From positions 609,501-673,500 of the forward strand of contig NGFH01000009.1 in assembly GCA_002215675.1 (NCBI GenBank): a stretch of 64,000 nt of DNA, given 5' to 3'. How positions within the stretch are numbered: the stretch's first letter is position 1; each line of letters starts with the position of its first letter. The translations under genes were made by a program, and so were the position numbers. This stretch comes from Bacteroidetes bacterium 2013_40CM_41_45. Lineage in GTDB: Bacteria; Bacteroidota; Bacteroidia; AKYH767-A; 2013-40CM-41-45. Below the pieces are notes generated by a model. The model was not told the origin of the DNA and did not search any database. It worked only from the letters and a program-made list of their open reading frames with translations. This document shows, one piece after another, positions 25,116 to 34,624 of the stretch.

Positions 25116-26435
25116 TCACGCCATTGCTTTCTTCATAGTAAATCCTTTCATCCACTCGCTGGTAACAGAACCGGGACGTTCGAGAGGAACACCGAGTGCC
25201 CTGTCCCACAACAATGAAGAAAGAACTCCGAGCGAACGTGATACTCCGAAAAGCACCGTATAAAAATCATACTCAGTCATTCCATAATGAATAAGCAGCG
25301 AGCCTGAATGCGCATCCACATTAGGCCAGGGGTTTTTTATTTTTCCGGTCGACTCAAGAATGGGGGGCACCACTTCATATAGCATGCTGACAATTTTAAC
25401 GTTCTCATCATCGGGCATATACTTTTTTGCAAATTCCTGTTGCGCAATAAAGCGTGGGTCTGTCTTGCGAAGCACGGCATGGCCATAACCGGGAACCACT
25501 TTACCTTCTTTAAGTGTTTTTAAAATGTAGTTCGTCAATTGTTCTTTGGTGGGCACTCCCCCGCAGGCTTCTTTCAGCTCAAATATCCATCTAATAACTT
25601 CCTGGTTGGCAAGTCCATGTAAAGGGCCGGCTAATCCGTTCATTCCTGCAGAAAAAGAAAGGTATGCATCGCTCAAAGCAGAGCCCACAAGGTGCGTTGT
25701 ATGTGCTGAAACGTTTCCTCCCTCATGGTCTGCATGAATGGTCAGGTAGAGGCGCATAAGGCGCTTAAAGTCATCCTTATCAAAGCCAAGCATATGAGCG
25801 AAGTTGGCAGCCCAATCCAGCTTCGGGTCGGGTTCAATGTGCTCGCTGTTTTTGTAAGTGCGCCTGTATATGTAAGCAGCTACCCTGGGCAGCCGCGCAA
25901 TAAGATTCATGATGTCTTCGTACATCGGGTCCCAGTAATCTTTTTTATTGATTCCTTTCCTGTAAGCTGCGGCAAAAACCGATTCAGTCTGCAATGCCAT
26001 CACAGCAGCGCTGAACTGTGTCATGGGGTGTGTATTCTTTGGAAGCGCATCCAGCATATCAAATACATGCTTGGGAACATTGCTTCTGCGCGCCCATGCC
26101 GTGCTTACCATAACCACATCATCGTAAGTCGGTAATTCTCCTATCAGCATCAGGTAAAAAATTCCTTCAGGCAACGGTTCATTATCACCGGGCGCCTTGG
26201 GAAGTTTTTCGCGAAGTTCAGGAATGGAATACCCGCGAAAACGAATTCCTTCATCAGGGTCGAGCTTGGAAGTCTCGGTAACCATGCCAATCATCCCTTT
26301 CATTCCATGGTATACCTGCTCAATGGTGTATTGCGCAATCATCATGTTCCCGTGTTCTTTCAGAAATTCTTTCTGGTCTGCTGCCAGGGGGAGCGCAACA
26401 GCGGCAAATTTTTCTTTGAGTTTGTCAGCCTTCAC
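25116..26435 (-). CDS. gltA: Citrate synthase, mitochondrial-like type
   Basis: The 439-residue enzyme condenses oxaloacetate and acetyl-CoA at the entry of the TCA cycle. The three catalytic residues of the pig enzyme have clear counterparts: His in [11 protein letters not shown], His in [16 protein letters not shown] and Asp in [11 protein letters not shown]. The stretches [23 protein letters not shown] and [17 protein letters not shown] are much closer to mitochondrial citrate synthase than to E. coli GltA, and the allosteric NADH-binding N-terminal region of GltA is absent. The gene converges on the AsmA-like gene and lies 61 bp after a small membrane-protein gene. Confidence 0.96.
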   Translation of the reverse strand: MKADKLKEKFAAVALPLAADQKEFLKEHGNMMIAQYTIEQVYHGMKGMIGMVTETSKLDPDEGIRFRGYSIPELREKLPKAPGDNEPLPEGIFYLMLIGELPTYDDVVMVSTAWARRSNVPKHVFDMLDALPKNTHPMTQFSAAVMALQTESVFAAAYRKGINKKDYWDPMYEDIMNLIARLPRVAAYIYRRTYKNSEHIEPDPKLDWAANFAHMLGFDKDDFKRLMRLYLTIHADHEGGNVSAHTTHLVGSALSDAYLSFSAGMNGLAGPLHGLANQEVIRWIFELKEACGGVPTKEQLTNYILKTLKEGKVVPGYGHAVLRKTDPRFIAQQEFAKKYMPDDENVKIVSMLYEVVPPILESTGKIKNPWPNVDAHSGSLLIHYGMTEYDFYTVLFGVSRSLGVLSSLLWDRALGVPLERPGSVTSEWMKGFTMKKAMA

Positions 26436-26496
26436 AAATTGAGTACTTAAAATTGAATCCGTAAAAATAACAAGTTAGTTTGAATTTCATATAAAC

Positions 26497-26745
26497 TTAT
26501 CCTCCCTTGCCTTTCTTTTCTATGTAGTCAATCCGTTGCTTATCCTGTCCTCCGGGGCGAATCAACAGAACTACGCTTACTATAAATATCACGAAAAAGA
26601 GAATCAGCAGAAAGAACTCAAAATACTTTTTCATTTTTTTCTTTGAGAAGATAGATTTCCGTTTACGGTAACGGATTTTCTTTTTGATTTTTCCCGTGCG
26701 CGGTGATATGCTGTACTCAACTATTTCATCCTTGTTATCCATCAT
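26497..26745 (-). CDS. Small basic membrane protein, unknown function
   Basis: The 82-residue protein has a lysine/arginine-rich first half (KIKKKIRYRKRKSIFSKKKMKK), one hydrophobic helix (about 42-63, FFLLILFFVIFIVSVVLLI) and a charged tail (GGQDKQRIDYIEKKGKGG). The positive-inside rule puts the N-terminus in the cytoplasm. It lies 8 bp after enolase and 61 bp before citrate synthase on the same strand, so it may be co-transcribed with both central metabolism genes. I do not recognise a family. Confidence 0.7.
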   Translation of the reverse strand: MMDNKDEIVEYSISPRTGKIKKKIRYRKRKSIFSKKKMKKYFEFFLLILFFVIFIVSVVLLIRPGGQDKQRIDYIEKKGKGG

Positions 26746-26753
26746 TTTTTTAT

Positions 26754-28067
<1,314 letters not shown>

Positions 28068-28170
28068 TTATATGAATTGAAGAGCAAAAGTAATAATTAA
28101 AAAAATCAGGCAGAGCAGGTAATAACACGTTTTGGTAATTAAAAAACATAACCTTCCTCCTAATCATCCT

Positions 28171-28201
28171 TTTCGACCAACCTGTTTTCCCTTTCGACCA
28201 A
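28171..28201. promoter_or_regulatory. Direct repeat TTTCGACCAA x2, possible operator
   Basis: TTTCGACCAA is present at 28171-28180 and 28192-28201, start to start 21 bp, which is two helical turns. It lies in the eno/TonB receptor divergent spacer, 28 bp upstream of a -7 box. The spacing fits two subunits binding one face of the DNA. The regulator is unknown. Confidence 0.5.
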
Positions 28202-28228
28202 ATCATGTTTCACATATCATTTAAATAA

Positions 28229-28236
28229 TACATTTG
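28229..28236 (+). promoter_or_regulatory. -7 promoter box TACATTTG of TonB receptor gene
   Basis: TACATTTG fits the Bacteroidota consensus TAnnTTTG and ends 14 bp before the ATG at 28251. No good TTTG box is seen at -33, so activation through the direct repeat upstream is plausible. Confidence 0.5.
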
Positions 28237-28250
28237 TCCGCCCTTAAAAA

Positions 28251-30551
28251 ATGCGATTCAAAGTAATTTTCGTCTTCATTTTCTCTTTGCTGTGCGGCAG
28301 CGCATTTGCTCAAACAGGAGACATACGCGGCTTTGTATACTTCAGCGAAAATGCAGAGGCGGCTATTTATACCAGCGTTTATCTTAAAGGCACCACGTAC
28401 GGCTCCACAACAGACCTGAATGGTTTCTTTTCTATCTCGCGTGTTCCGCCGGGCAACTATTCGCTTATGGTAACTTTTGTGGGATACGATACGGTTAATG
28501 TTTCCATAACGATAAAAGAAGACGATATTATTACAAAAAAACTTTACCTTAAAAAATCGGTTATCCAGGTTCCTGAAATAGAAGTATCGGCAGAAAAAGA
28601 AGAAGCCAAAACCGATGTAAAGGTTTCTGTTACCCGTGTTACTCCCCGGGAGATAAAACAGGTTCCCGCTATTGGCGGTGAGCCCGACCTTGCCCAGTAC
28701 CTGCAAATAGTTCCCGGGGTTGTTTTTACCGGCGACCAGGGCGGACAGTTCTACATACGTGGCGGGTCTCCCGTGCAGAACAAAGTGCTGCTCGATGGTA
28801 TGGTTATTTACAATCCATTTCACTCTATAGGTTTGTTTTCTGTTTTTGACCAGGACATCATCCGCGGTGTTGACATTTATACAGGCGGTTTCAATGCTGA
28901 ATATGGCGGAAGAATTTCTTCGGTGATGGACATCACCACGCGAGACGGAAACAAAAAACGCTTTAGCGGAAAAGCAGGTATCAATACATTCACTTCAAAA
29001 TTAATTCTTGAAGGCCCCATCAGCAAGCTGGACGAAGAAAGCGGCGGAAGCTCTTCGTTTATTCTTTCTGGTAAAACATCGTACATGCAGCAAAGCTCCA
29101 AGGTGTTTTATAAATACATCAACGAAAATGGTTTGCCATACAACTTCAATGATTTGTACGGAAAAATTTCCATGAACAATACAAGCGGAAGCAAGCTTAA
29201 TCTTTTTGGTTTCCGCTTTGCCGACAACGTTGATTACAGCGATATCACAAAGCTCGATTGGATTTCCAATGGCTATGGAGCCAATTTTGTTTTGGTGCCT
29301 GCGGCTTCATCCGTTTTGCTCGAGGGAAATTTCGCTTATTCAGATTATAAAGTTACGCTCGATGAAGTATTAAAAAGACCGCGCTCAAGCCGTATCAAGG
29401 GTTTTAACGGAACACTGAGTTTCGATTATTTCCTCGGTAAGGATGAAGTTCAGTATGGCTTTGAAGTGCAGGGCTTTCGTACCGACTTTGATTTCTATAA
29501 TGTGCTTAACCGCGCCATCAGTCAAACTGAAAACACCTCGGAGATTGCCGGTTTTCTTCGCTGGAAAAAAATAGCAGGCAAATTTGTACTTGAACCGGGA
29601 TTCCGTTCCAGTTACTACGCTTCACTTTCTGAATTTTCTGCCGAGCCGCGGCTGGGAATTAAGTATAACCTAAGCGACAAGCTCCGTCTTAAAGCGGCAG
29701 CCGGCATCTATTCGCAGAACCTGCTTAGCGCTTCGTCAGACCGTGATGTAGTAAATCTTTTCTACGGCTTTCTTTCGGGCTCCGACAATCTGCCAAAGCA
29801 ATTCGATGGAAAAGATGTTACCTCTAAGCTGCAAGCTGCAAGACATGCAGTAGCAGGAATTGAGATGGACCTCCCGCATCATTTATCCCTCAACGTGGAA
29901 GCATACATCAAAGATTTTACGCAGCTTGAAAACCTGAACCGCGATAAACTTTACAATGACACGCCTGAAAACAGCAGTAAGCCTGATGAGCTGAAAAAAG
30001 ATTTTATCATCGAAACCGGAACAGCTAAAGGCATAGACTTTCTTTTGAAGTATGACTACAGGAAATTTTTCTTCTGGGCTGTGTACTCCCTGGGCTATGT
30101 AAATCGCTTTGATGGAATCCGCACCTATACTCCTCACTTCGACCGCAGGCATAATGTTAATCTTGTCGCGTCTTATGTATTTGGAAAAAAGTTGAACTGG
30201 CAAGCCAATGCCCGCTGGAATTTCGGCTCGGGTTTTCCATTTACACGCACGGCCGGCTTTTATGAACTGCTTACCTTTAATAATGGCCTTAACAGCGATT
30301 ACACCACTGCCAACGGCAGCCTGGGAACGCTTTATGGTGATTTGAATAAAGGACAACTCCCCACCTACCACCGCCTCGACTTTTCGCTGACAAGAACATT
30401 TGTTCTTTCAGACCGCAGTACAATGGAAGCCAATGTAAGCTTAATTAATACTTACGACCGCCAGAATATTTTTTACGTAGACCGGGTCACCAACAAACGC
30501 GTTGACCAGCTTCCCATACTTCCCAGTGCGGGACTCAATATCACATTCTGA
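28251..30551 (+). CDS. TonB-dependent receptor-like outer membrane protein
   Basis: The 766-residue protein has a signal peptide ending at FAQ (about 21), a carboxypeptidase-regulatory-like domain (24-105, GDIRGFVYFSEN...GTTYGSTTDLNGFFSISRVPPGNYSLMV), a plug domain (about 125-230, PDLAQYLQIVPGV, YIRGGSPVQNKVLLDGMVIYNP, GGFNAEYGGRISSVMD) and a beta-barrel to the C-terminus ending in Phe. No SusD-like gene is nearby, so it is not a typical glycan-uptake pair. The substrate is unknown. It has its own promoter and faces eno. Confidence 0.92.
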   Translation: MRFKVIFVFIFSLLCGSAFAQTGDIRGFVYFSENAEAAIYTSVYLKGTTYGSTTDLNGFFSISRVPPGNYSLMVTFVGYDTVNVSITIKEDDIITKKLYLKKSVIQVPEIEVSAEKEEAKTDVKVSVTRVTPREIKQVPAIGGEPDLAQYLQIVPGVVFTGDQGGQFYIRGGSPVQNKVLLDGMVIYNPFHSIGLFSVFDQDIIRGVDIYTGGFNAEYGGRISSVMDITTRDGNKKRFSGKAGINTFTSKLILEGPISKLDEESGGSSSFILSGKTSYMQQSSKVFYKYINENGLPYNFNDLYGKISMNNTSGSKLNLFGFRFADNVDYSDITKLDWISNGYGANFVLVPAASSVLLEGNFAYSDYKVTLDEVLKRPRSSRIKGFNGTLSFDYFLGKDEVQYGFEVQGFRTDFDFYNVLNRAISQTENTSEIAGFLRWKKIAGKFVLEPGFRSSYYASLSEFSAEPRLGIKYNLSDKLRLKAAAGIYSQNLLSASSDRDVVNLFYGFLSGSDNLPKQFDGKDVTSKLQAARHAVAGIEMDLPHHLSLNVEAYIKDFTQLENLNRDKLYNDTPENSSKPDELKKDFIIETGTAKGIDFLLKYDYRKFFFWAVYSLGYVNRFDGIRTYTPHFDRRHNVNLVASYVFGKKLNWQANARWNFGSGFPFTRTAGFYELLTFNNGLNSDYTTANGSLGTLYGDLNKGQLPTYHRLDFSLTRTFVLSDRSTMEANVSLINTYDRQNIFYVDRVTNKRVDQLPILPSAGLNITF

Positions 30552-30574
30552 GTTTCGCTGAGGTGAATTTTCCA

Positions 30575-30587
30575 GTGCCTCCGTGGT
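30575..30587. repeat. 13-bp interspersed repeat unit GTGCCTCCGTGGT
   Basis: This 13-mer lies in the 43-bp gap between two convergent TonB receptor genes. It is identical to the reverse complement of 53541-53553, which forms a hairpin there. An exact shared 13-mer at two gene ends suggests a dispersed repeat. Confidence 0.45.
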
Positions 30588-30594
30588 GATTTTT

Positions 30595-33057
30595 TTAAAA
30601 CTTCATAGTAATTCCCCCAAGAAAATTTCTTCCCGCCTGCGGGTAATAATAATTCTGCGAAATACTTTCTCCTCCATAAATGTAACTATACGTGTACCCA
30701 TTTGAAACATATTCTTCATCAAAAATATTGTTGACGAGCAACGTAAGAGAGAATTCTCTAAAGAGACGTGAACTAATTTTCCATCCCAGCCGCAAGTCGT
30801 TGACAAAGTAGGAGTCAATAATTTTACTTTCATCCGAGGTATTGTCGAGGAATTGCTTGCCTGCATATTTGCTTTGCAGTGAAACTGTAAAATTCTTTAC
30901 AGGAGAATAATTAAGCGCTGCGCCGGTAATTACTGCAGGAGAAAAAGCAATGTCTGTTTTACCGAATGTATTTTGTGCATAGGTGTACGTATCATAATCA
31001 AAAATATATTCTGTGTGAGCTTTGATTTTATTGTCGCTGAAAGTGGCGTTAACACTTGCATTTAATTTTTGTGAAAAAATAAACGCGGCCTCAGCTTCAA
31101 CTCCTCTCCGATAACTCTCATCAACATTTTTGCGCAGCGCTTCACCTACATCATTAATCTGTCCTGTCAATACAAGCTGGTCTTTGTAATTCATAAAATA
31201 AAAATTAATCCCGGCAGTAGCTTTATTCAATTTCAATTTATATCCGGCTTCTATATCGGTCATATACTCCGGCTTGCCACGCTGGCCCGGTTTGTAGTAA
31301 ACGAGGTCATTTCTCACGGGCTCCTTCCCTGCCCTCGCAACAAAACCATAAACCGTACTCTTGTTACTGATATCGAAGGTTACACCCGCTTTTGGATTAA
31401 AGAAACTCAAATCTATTTGCTGCTGGCGTTGCTCGATGTCATTGACCCAACCGACAAACTGATAGCTTATGCTTCGAATTTGCAGGTCAGCAAAGAGATG
31501 CGTACGCTCACCTGCATCATAGAAAAATTTTCCAAAGACATTCATATCTGCCTTTCTGCCGTCATCGTTTTTGGGCGAAGTGCTGTTTACATATACAAAG
31601 GGTGTTGTTGTTACCAGGTCAGGCAAATGTTGCGCCCAGGTAATTTCATTAAAGTGTTTTCCCGCGTATTGATTTAGCGCTCCGCCTAAAGTTAACTGCC
31701 ACCTCTTTTCAGTTTTATTAAATGAACCGACCGCTCCGTAAAAATCATTGTCGAGCCATTTTTGCCTGACAAGATTAGTAGACTTAATTGTATCCGAGCC
31801 GAGTATAACGTCAGGCAATTGGTAAAAATTTAAAAGACCTTCGCCATTTGCATCGTCAGCCGCTTTATATTCTTCATAGTAACCCTTACCCTTGGTGTAA
31901 TGTGCAGTCAGGTTTAAATCCCAGTTGTGCCGCAGTTGCTTCGAATAAATAAGTTGGTAATAATCCTGCTGGTAGTTGTCAGTCTCATTATCATAATAAT
32001 GAACCGTTCCGTTGTTATCAAAATACATTCCTGCGGGATTAAATGTCCTGTTGGTGTTCAATGAATCCTGGGGAACTCCGTACCACGCCTGGTATGTTTT
32101 TTCTTTTCCCGAAAGGATAATAAAACGCAGTGAACTTTTACTGCTGTAATATCCACCGCCCAGGTAAAATGATTTAAGATCAGAAGTGGCACGGTCAATA
32201 TATCCGTCAGATGCAATTTTGGAAAGACGCCCGTCAAAAGAAAATCCGGAGGGTTTACTCTCGTTATCATTCTTGAGCAAGCCGGTGCCAAAGCTCACTG
32301 TGTTCTTCCAGGTATTAAACGAACCATAGGAACTGTTTATAGAAGCGAATGGCTCAGAAGAAAATTTACTCGTCTGGATATTTACACTCGCACCGAAAGC
32401 TCCTGCACCGTTTGTAGATGTTCCTATTCCACGCTGAATTTGAATGTTCTCAATCGATGAAGCAAGGTCAGGTAGGTCAACCCAGTACATACCGTGCGCT
32501 TCAGCATCATTAACCGGAACCCCATTGAGCGTAACGCTCACGCGTGTGGCATCGCTCCCGCGAACCCGAATGCCGGTATAGCCAATTCCTGCTCCTGCAT
32601 CTGAGGTAACCACAACAGACGGAACAAGATTCACCAGGTAAGGCACATCCTGCCCCATGTTATTTTTTTCCAGGTCCTCTTTATTAACATTGGTGTATGC
32701 AACAGCTGAGTGTGTGGTTGCCCGCGTTGCAGAAACGGTTACTTCATCGGATAAATAAATTCTTCTTTTCATTTTAATCTCCAATGACGGAGCAGAGGGA
32801 ATCACCGCATCAACAAAAGTTTTCTCATAAGAAATGTGAGAAATGACAAGGTGATAATTTCCCGGTTTAATATCCTTCAACTCAAACTTTCCTTCATGGT
32901 CTGCAATAGCGGATGAAAAAGAATTTTCGATCTGGATAAAAGCACCCGGTATTTTGTCGCCTGAACTTTCATCCTGAACAGTTCCGATTAAAGAATACGT
33001 CTGGCAAAAAGCAAAAGAACATGCCAGCCAGAGCGGCACAACAAATAATTTTTTCAT
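30595..33057 (-). CDS. TonB-dependent receptor under TPP riboswitch, likely thiamine-compound uptake
   Basis: With the start at ATG 33057 the protein has 820 residues; 11 in-frame codons upstream are not needed and would delay the signal peptide MKKLFVVPLWLACSFAFCQ. A carboxypeptidase-regulatory-like domain (about 20-105), a plug (about 120-235, VPYLVNLVPSVVVTSDAGAGIGYTGIRVRGSD) and a barrel ending in MKF follow. A TPP riboswitch precedes it, so the natural reading is outer-membrane uptake of thiamine or its phosphates or precursors. TPP-controlled TonB receptors are known in Bacteroides. No inner-membrane thiamine transporter gene is adjacent. Confidence 0.93.
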   Translation of the reverse strand: MKKLFVVPLWLACSFAFCQTYSLIGTVQDESSGDKIPGAFIQIENSFSSAIADHEGKFELKDIKPGNYHLVISHISYEKTFVDAVIPSAPSLEIKMKRRIYLSDEVTVSATRATTHSAVAYTNVNKEDLEKNNMGQDVPYLVNLVPSVVVTSDAGAGIGYTGIRVRGSDATRVSVTLNGVPVNDAEAHGMYWVDLPDLASSIENIQIQRGIGTSTNGAGAFGASVNIQTSKFSSEPFASINSSYGSFNTWKNTVSFGTGLLKNDNESKPSGFSFDGRLSKIASDGYIDRATSDLKSFYLGGGYYSSKSSLRFIILSGKEKTYQAWYGVPQDSLNTNRTFNPAGMYFDNNGTVHYYDNETDNYQQDYYQLIYSKQLRHNWDLNLTAHYTKGKGYYEEYKAADDANGEGLLNFYQLPDVILGSDTIKSTNLVRQKWLDNDFYGAVGSFNKTEKRWQLTLGGALNQYAGKHFNEITWAQHLPDLVTTTPFVYVNSTSPKNDDGRKADMNVFGKFFYDAGERTHLFADLQIRSISYQFVGWVNDIEQRQQQIDLSFFNPKAGVTFDISNKSTVYGFVARAGKEPVRNDLVYYKPGQRGKPEYMTDIEAGYKLKLNKATAGINFYFMNYKDQLVLTGQINDVGEALRKNVDESYRRGVEAEAAFIFSQKLNASVNATFSDNKIKAHTEYIFDYDTYTYAQNTFGKTDIAFSPAVITGAALNYSPVKNFTVSLQSKYAGKQFLDNTSDESKIIDSYFVNDLRLGWKISSRLFREFSLTLLVNNIFDEEYVSNGYTYSYIYGGESISQNYYYPQAGRNFLGGITMKF

Positions 33058-33078
33058 AGGAATAAAATTTAACGGTTC

Positions 33079-33119
33079 AACAATGTGCACACATGGGGTC
33101 AGGATGCACGGATATTGTT
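33079..33119 (-). promoter_or_regulatory. Hairpin between TPP aptamer and start codon (expression platform candidate)
   Basis: AACAAT (33079-33084) with ATTGTT (33114-33119) and GTGCA (33085-33089) with TGCAC (33105-33109) can pair, 22 bp before the ATG and directly after the 3' strand of the aptamer. No T-run follows, so control of translation is more likely than intrinsic termination. Confidence 0.45.
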
Positions 33120-33121
33120 AA

Positions 33122-33204
33122 ACACTCCCTTCGCAGGCATTACCCTGAGCAGGTTCATTGGGTTTAATCTCAGCCCCCCGTTAACCGGAGGGCACCCCTT
33201 GCGG
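33122..33204 (-). ncRNA. TPP riboswitch (THI element)
   Basis: Read on the minus strand, the element has the conserved blocks of the thiamine pyrophosphate aptamer in order: AGGGGTGCC, GGCTGAGA, ACCC, GAACCTGCTCAGGGTAATGCC and GCGAAGGGA. Only the loop lengths vary. It lies 65 bp upstream of the TonB receptor start and should lower its expression when TPP is plentiful. Confidence 0.96.
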
Positions 33205-33205
33205 A

Positions 33206-33213
33206 CAAATATA
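33206..33213 (-). promoter_or_regulatory. -7 promoter box TATATTTG of TPP-controlled transcript
   Basis: On the minus strand TATATTTG fits TAnnTTTG and lies 1 bp before the aptamer, so transcription would start inside or just before its first helix. It shares the continuation TCCGC with the boxes at 28229 and 48184. Confidence 0.5.
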
Positions 33214-33282
33214 CAGAAATGATTTAAAAAGAGTTCATCTGTTATTTATTCAGTCTTGCCTACTTTTAGACAATAAAACATT

Positions 33283-33350
33283 GTTATAAGTTATACGTTA
33301 TATGTTATACAGGGCGCATGATTTTTTTCATATAACTTATAACATATAAC
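33283..33350. repeat. Head-to-head heptamer array (GTTATAn)4 / (nTATAAC)3
   Basis: Four heptamers GTTATAA, GTTATAC, GTTATAT, GTTATAC (33283-33310) are followed by a 20-bp spacer and three inverted heptamers ATATAAC, TTATAAC, ATATAAC (33330-33350). The arms can pair in two registers: 33283-33295 with 33331-33343, and 33297-33309 with 33338-33350, 13 bp each. The array ends 14 bp before the start codon of the next gene. A related array lies at 48116-48176. Confidence 0.75.
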
Positions 33351-33364
33351 TATTTCCACATCAC

Positions 33365-34624
33365 TTGAAAAAAATAATTTCTTTTCTTCTTCTTTCACTG
33401 GTTGCATCACGCGTTCATGCGGCTTATATATTAATTCCCATGGATGAGTCACAAAAGAATCATCTCAAGGCATATGGAATTGCATATTATGTTTTGCAGC
33501 AGGGTGCTGAGGTGCAGTGGCTTCTTAATTACCGCGGAGGCAGTTTTATGTTTAAAGATTTCCCGGTGCTGGAAAAAGAATGTACCGTTCGTGGAGTTTC
33601 GTATAGCGTGATTGCCGATGTGCAGGCGCAAACGATTCTGCAGGAAATAGCCGACCCCCAGGTAAACATGGACGCCATGAAGCTGGAGAAGGCTCCGAAA
33701 GTTTGCGTGTATTCCCCGAAAAATAAAATGCCATGGGATGATGCAGTAACACTGGCGCTCACCTACGCAGAAATTCCGTACGATGTGGTGTATGATGAAG
33801 AAGTTCTTGCGGGCAAGCTTCCGCTTTACGACTGGCTGCACCTTCACCACGAGGATTTTACCGGCCAGTACGGAAGGTTTTATTCGGCATATCGCAATGC
33901 TCCCTGGTATATAGAGGATGTGCAGTTGCAGGAAGCTATGGCGAAACGGCTCGGCTTTCAGAAAGTGTCGCAGATGAAACTTGCTGTGGCAAAAAAAATA
34001 CGTGACTTTACGGCGGGAGGCGGGTTTCTTTTTGCGATGTGTTCTGCTACCGATTCGTACGACATTGCCTTAGCAGCCGAAGGAGTTGACATTTGTGAAA
34101 GCATGTTTGACGGTGACCCTGCTGACCCGGACATGAACAAAAAAATGGATTACTCAAAATGTTTTGCCTTTAAAGATTTTAAGCTGATCACCAATCCGCT
34201 TGAGTACGAATTTTCTGACATTGATGACGAACCGCCGAGGCGTAACATCTCTAAAAATGATGATTACTTTACGCTGTTTGAATTCTCCGCTAAATGGGAC
34301 CCCGTGCCCACTATGCTTTGCCAGGACCACACCCAAGTTATAAAAGGTTTTATGGGGCAGACAACAGCGTTTATCAATTATACGGTGAAGCCGGAAGTGT
34401 TGGTGATGGGCGAATGCAAAGCAGCAGGAGAAGCACGCTACATTCACGGTGAATACGGTAAAGGAACCTGGACATTTTACGGAGGGCACGACCCTGAAGA
34501 TTACCAACACATGGTGGGTGACCCGCCAACCGATTTAGCGCTGCATCCAAATTCTCCCGGGTACCGGCTTATTCTCAACAATATTTTGTTTCCGGCTGCG
34601 AAGAAAAAGAAACAAAAAACTTAA
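33365..34624 (+). CDS. Conserved secreted Bacteroidota protein (often labelled asparagine synthetase B)
   Basis: Translation most likely starts at TTG 33365, which gives a proper signal peptide MKKIISFLLLSLVASRVHA; no ATG is placed well. The 419-residue protein is highly conserved in Bacteroidota (ILIPMDESQKNHLKAYGIAY, LHLHHEDFTGQYGRFY, FLFAMCSATDSYDIALAAEGVDI, YGGHDPEDYQH). It is commonly called asparagine synthetase B, but no glutaminase Cys2 domain or ATP-pyrophosphatase motif SGGxDS is visible, so I do not accept that name. The AMCSATDSYDIAL region and overall pattern suggest a glutamine amidotransferase-like/ThuA-like fold. Function unknown. The stop overlaps the convergent gene by 4 bp. 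Confidence 0.82.
   Translation: MKKIISFLLLSLVASRVHAAYILIPMDESQKNHLKAYGIAYYVLQQGAEVQWLLNYRGGSFMFKDFPVLEKECTVRGVSYSVIADVQAQTILQEIADPQVNMDAMKLEKAPKVCVYSPKNKMPWDDAVTLALTYAEIPYDVVYDEEVLAGKLPLYDWLHLHHEDFTGQYGRFYSAYRNAPWYIEDVQLQEAMAKRLGFQKVSQMKLAVAKKIRDFTAGGGFLFAMCSATDSYDIALAAEGVDICESMFDGDPADPDMNKKMDYSKCFAFKDFKLITNPLEYEFSDIDDEPPRRNISKNDDYFTLFEFSAKWDPVPTMLCQDHTQVIKGFMGQTTAFINYTVKPEVLVMGECKAAGEARYIHGEYGKGTWTFYGGHDPEDYQHMVGDPPTDLALHPNSPGYRLILNNILFPAAKKKKQKT

Noticed and set aside
33365-34624. Asparagine synthetase B
   Set aside because: No N-terminal Cys2 glutaminase and no SGGxDS ATP-binding motif can be seen, and the protein has a signal peptide.
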